Source: an uncultured Acetatifactor sp. (GTDB taxonomy: Bacteria > Bacillota > Clostridia > Lachnospirales > Lachnospiraceae). From it: 64,000 nt of DNA. Shown here piece after piece: positions 62,160 through 64,000 of the stretch. Every line of letters starts with the position of its first letter. Position 1 is the first letter of the stretch. A program made the translations under genes and the position numbers. The notes beneath the pieces were generated by a model. The model had not been told where the DNA came from, did not search any database, and saw nothing but the letters and a program-made list of their open reading frames with translations. The DNA lies in contig CAJTLR010000013.1 of NCBI GenBank assembly GCA_910577185.1, positions 14,432-78,431 on the forward strand. Direction: 5' to 3'.

Positions 62160-63605
62160 ATGGGCGGCAGGACATGTAAAAGAGTGGAAGTGCTATTTTT
62201 CGGAGCCGGAAAAAAAGGACAGTACTGGGTAAAGCTTTGTAAGGAAATAGGCATAGTGCCCAAAGGGATACTGGATAATGCCATGGAGATGAAAGGAAAA
62301 TCATGTGAAGGCATCATGATTCACCATCCGGATGAACTGGAAATGCTGTCTTTTACCCATATTTGTATTACTTGTAACAGGCAAGAGGAGATATACCGGC
62401 AGCTGACGGCGCTCGGAGTGGAAAGAAACAAAATTGTGGCAGGCGATCATGATTTATTAAACCTTCTTTTTCATTATGCGGTTTCGGAACCCACATGGTT
62501 TTGGGAGGAGGTAAAACCGGAAAATCTTCCGGATGAAAGAAGAATCTTGTTTGACCTGCATAATGGCATGGTTCTGGGAGGGGTTGAGGCATGGGTATAT
62601 GGTTTGGCAGGGGATTTGAAAACAAGGGGGCACAAGGGACTGTATCTGACTACGGATGCGGCAGGCACTGGTGTTATGGATGTAACTTTTCCGGCAAAAA
62701 TATTGAATTATAAGGAAGTCCGCGATGAAAAAGAACGGATAAGACAATGGGTGAAAGAGATTATAAAAAATCTTCCATGTATTGTTATATGTAATTTCCC
62801 ATGGAATATATTCTGGTCAGCATGTATTGCCAAAAGTTTATTTCCGGATTTGGTCAGGATAGTGGCTGTGCAGCATAATGATGACCAAAGCTATTATAGA
62901 GCTTATAGTTTATGGCAGGAGTATATTGACAAATGTCTGGTGATTAGTTCCCAAATGGAAAAAAAATTGCTGCTGTTAGGCATGGACAAGAAGAAAACAT
63001 GCCGGCTGGAATGGGAAATAGAATGCAAGGAGAAACTGGAAAGGACATGGAATGGAGAAGGGGCTTGTTTACAAATTGGATATGCAGGCAGGATAACAAT
63101 GAGACAGAAACGGGCGGATTTATTTCCGGTACTTGCCATGAAACTGCGGGAAAAAGGCGTGTGTTTCTGTATGAATATTGCTGGGGCCGGGGATTACAGT
63201 GATACACTGCTGGAACAAATAAAAAAAGAAAAACTGCAGGAGTGTGTCATGCCTCTGGGATATATTGACAGGAAAGATGTGCCTTTTTTCTGGAGCCGCC
63301 AGGATATCATGGTCAGTTGTTCAGAGTGGGAAGGACACAGTATTTCCCAGACAGAAGCCATGGCAGGAGGGGCGGTTCCGGTTCTTACCAATGTGTCAGG
63401 GGTGGAAGATGATGTAACAGATGGATATAACGGGTATATTGTTGAGCCAGGGGATGTGGATGGTCTTGTAGAAAAGATATGCCTTCTATACCATGACCGC
63501 AAAATGCTGGCAGCTATGGGAAAGAATGCCCATGATACGATATACCAGCGGCAAATACATATAGACCAGACCGGGTTTTGGGAGCGTCTGCTGAAAGAAA
63601 TATAG
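62160..63605 (+). CDS. Rossmann module plus GT4 glycosyltransferase
   Basis: A 481-aa protein. The N-terminal 90 residues are the module (VLFFGAGKKGQYWVKLC, GILDNAMEMKGKSCEGIMI). A GT-B glycosyltransferase follows: LHNGMVLGGVEAWVYGLAGD, GYAGRITMRQKRADLF, and the donor site WEGHSISQTEAMAGGAVPVL. It is the last gene of the block and the only GT4 with the module at its N-terminus. Its stop lies about 300 bp before an IS110-family transposase. Confidence 0.87.
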   Translation: MGGRTCKRVEVLFFGAGKKGQYWVKLCKEIGIVPKGILDNAMEMKGKSCEGIMIHHPDELEMLSFTHICITCNRQEEIYRQLTALGVERNKIVAGDHDLLNLLFHYAVSEPTWFWEEVKPENLPDERRILFDLHNGMVLGGVEAWVYGLAGDLKTRGHKGLYLTTDAAGTGVMDVTFPAKILNYKEVRDEKERIRQWVKEIIKNLPCIVICNFPWNIFWSACIAKSLFPDLVRIVAVQHNDDQSYYRAYSLWQEYIDKCLVISSQMEKKLLLLGMDKKKTCRLEWEIECKEKLERTWNGEGACLQIGYAGRITMRQKRADLFPVLAMKLREKGVCFCMNIAGAGDYSDTLLEQIKKEKLQECVMPLGYIDRKDVPFFWSRQDIMVSCSEWEGHSISQTEAMAGGAVPVLTNVSGVEDDVTDGYNGYIVEPGDVDGLVEKICLLYHDRKMLAAMGKNAHDTIYQRQIHIDQTGFWERLLKEI

Positions 63606-63911
63606 TGGAGACAAGTGTGGACAGGCTGCATTATTTCATAGTAAACCCCCATGCCCCGCGTTGGCACCACTGCGCATGAAACAGGGGCAATCTAATCGTT
63701 GTGATTTATTTTGCCAAAAGGATGATTTATAATGATCCTATCGGCAAAGATCGGTTGTTATTTTGGGCTTATAGCCCGCACAGTAAACTGATTTGTGGTT
63801 CTCTCATTTGCACCACCACCTGTCCAGCCTTACATGGCAAAAGGACGCATAGTAAAATATCAAAAGACAGAGAACCGTGCCGTAAATTTTCTCGGAAAGA
63901 GGTGCCATTTT
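63606..63911 (+). other. Noncoding left end of an IS110-family element; candidate bridge-RNA region
   Basis: This 306-bp stretch between the last GT4 gene and the transposase start has no convincing gene. In the IS110 group the region upstream of the transposase encodes the bridge RNA that guides target and donor recognition. Several short complementary segments are visible (for example GATCC/GGATGATT-type pairings around 63,720-63,750), but I cannot define ends or a fold from inspection. The exact left boundary of the element is not identifiable here. Confidence 0.4.
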
Positions 63912-64000
63912 ATGAAGAAAGTTTACGACAATTGTTGTGGTATTGATGTGCATAAAAAACTTATGGTCGCCTGCTTTATCCATGGCAAAAAGCAGGAAGT
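63912..64000 (+). mobile_element. IS110-family transposase, N-terminal part (cut by the window end)
   Basis: The ATG at 63912, behind GAAAGAGGTG, opens a frame reading MKKVYDNCCGIDVHKKLMVA and on to the window edge. GIDVHKK is the start of the RuvC-like DEDD domain of IS110 transposases. Only 29 codons are inside the window, so intactness and the C-terminal serine-containing Tnp domain cannot be judged. It marks the downstream border of the glycosylation island. Confidence 0.82.

Noticed and set aside
23231..63605. Search for a Maf-type motility accessory glycosyltransferase or pseudaminic/legionaminic acid synthesis genes
   Set aside because: No Maf-like, NeuB-like or PseB-like motif was seen in any gene of the island, so a nonulosonic-acid pathway is not supported here.
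1..64000. CRISPR arrays, tRNA and rRNA genes
   Set aside because: No regularly spaced repeats, cloverleaf-like segments or rRNA core sequences were noticed on either strand.

Overview
The window looks like chromosomal DNA of a motile gut-type Lachnospiraceae (Firmicutes, Clostridia). The evidence is a FliW/CsrA pair, a FlaG-FliD-FliS block, sigma-28 promoters of the TAAA-N15-GCCGATAA type, a ThyX thymidylate synthase, and two flagellins whose N-termini closely resemble the CBir1 class of Lachnospiraceae flagellins. No database search was run; all family names come from motifs read in the translations.

Layout. 1-4.0 kb: housekeeping and transport genes (ABC exporter 3' part, RdgB/HAM1-type NTP pyrophosphatase, and on the minus strand a glycerophosphodiester phosphodiesterase and an MFS permease). 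4.2-8.1 kb: XRE regulator, DUF3696-type AAA ATPase, a protein with a possible phospholipase-D-like C-terminus, a small zinc-ribbon protein and ThyX; the first three resemble a small defence module. 8.2-19.6 kb: late flagellar operons, flgM-flgN-flgK-flgK2-flgL-fliW-csrA, then flaG-fliD-fliS-fliT-like. 19.7-23.1 kb: two flagellin genes, each with its own sigma-28 promoter and terminator, separated by a highly foldable intergenic element. 23.1-38.2 kb: first part of a putative flagellin glycosylation island, with a GT11 fucosyltransferase-like protein, a GT2 protein, a 1,211-residue multidomain protein (metallophosphoesterase, TagD-like cytidylyltransferase, Gfo/Idh/MocA oxidoreductase, glycerophosphodiesterase), two large paralogues with propeller-like tails, an IspD/TarI-like cytidylyltransferase, an SDR epimerase and a CDP-glycerol glycerophosphotransferase-like protein. 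38.6-63.6 kb: second part, 19 consecutive plus-strand genes (2 HAD-type, 5 radical SAM, 2 FkbM methyltransferases, 1 GT32, 7 GT2/GT4-like, 1 DUF1796-like, 1 standalone module). 63.6-64.0 kb: left end and transposase start of an IS110-family element, cut by the window edge.

Most striking observation: 18 of the 19 genes in the 38.6-63.6 kb block carry the same small Rossmann-like module (a GxGxxG turn, then about 20 residues later a (F/V)(I/V)D motif, then G-x-x-x-x-G-x-x-V). It is fused N-terminally to some enzyme classes and C-terminally to others, and stands alone once. The only gene without it overlaps that standalone copy. The genes at 23-38 kb lack it. This suggests a shared docking or ligand-binding domain that organises a flagellin-modification assembly line.

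Inferred joint function: sigma-28 drives late flagellar genes. FliW and CsrA would tune flagellin translation, and a CsrA-type AGGGA hairpin lies in the second flagellin leader. The downstream island would build and modify a glycan or phosphopolyol decoration on surface-exposed flagellin residues. The direct link to flagellin is inferred from gene position only.
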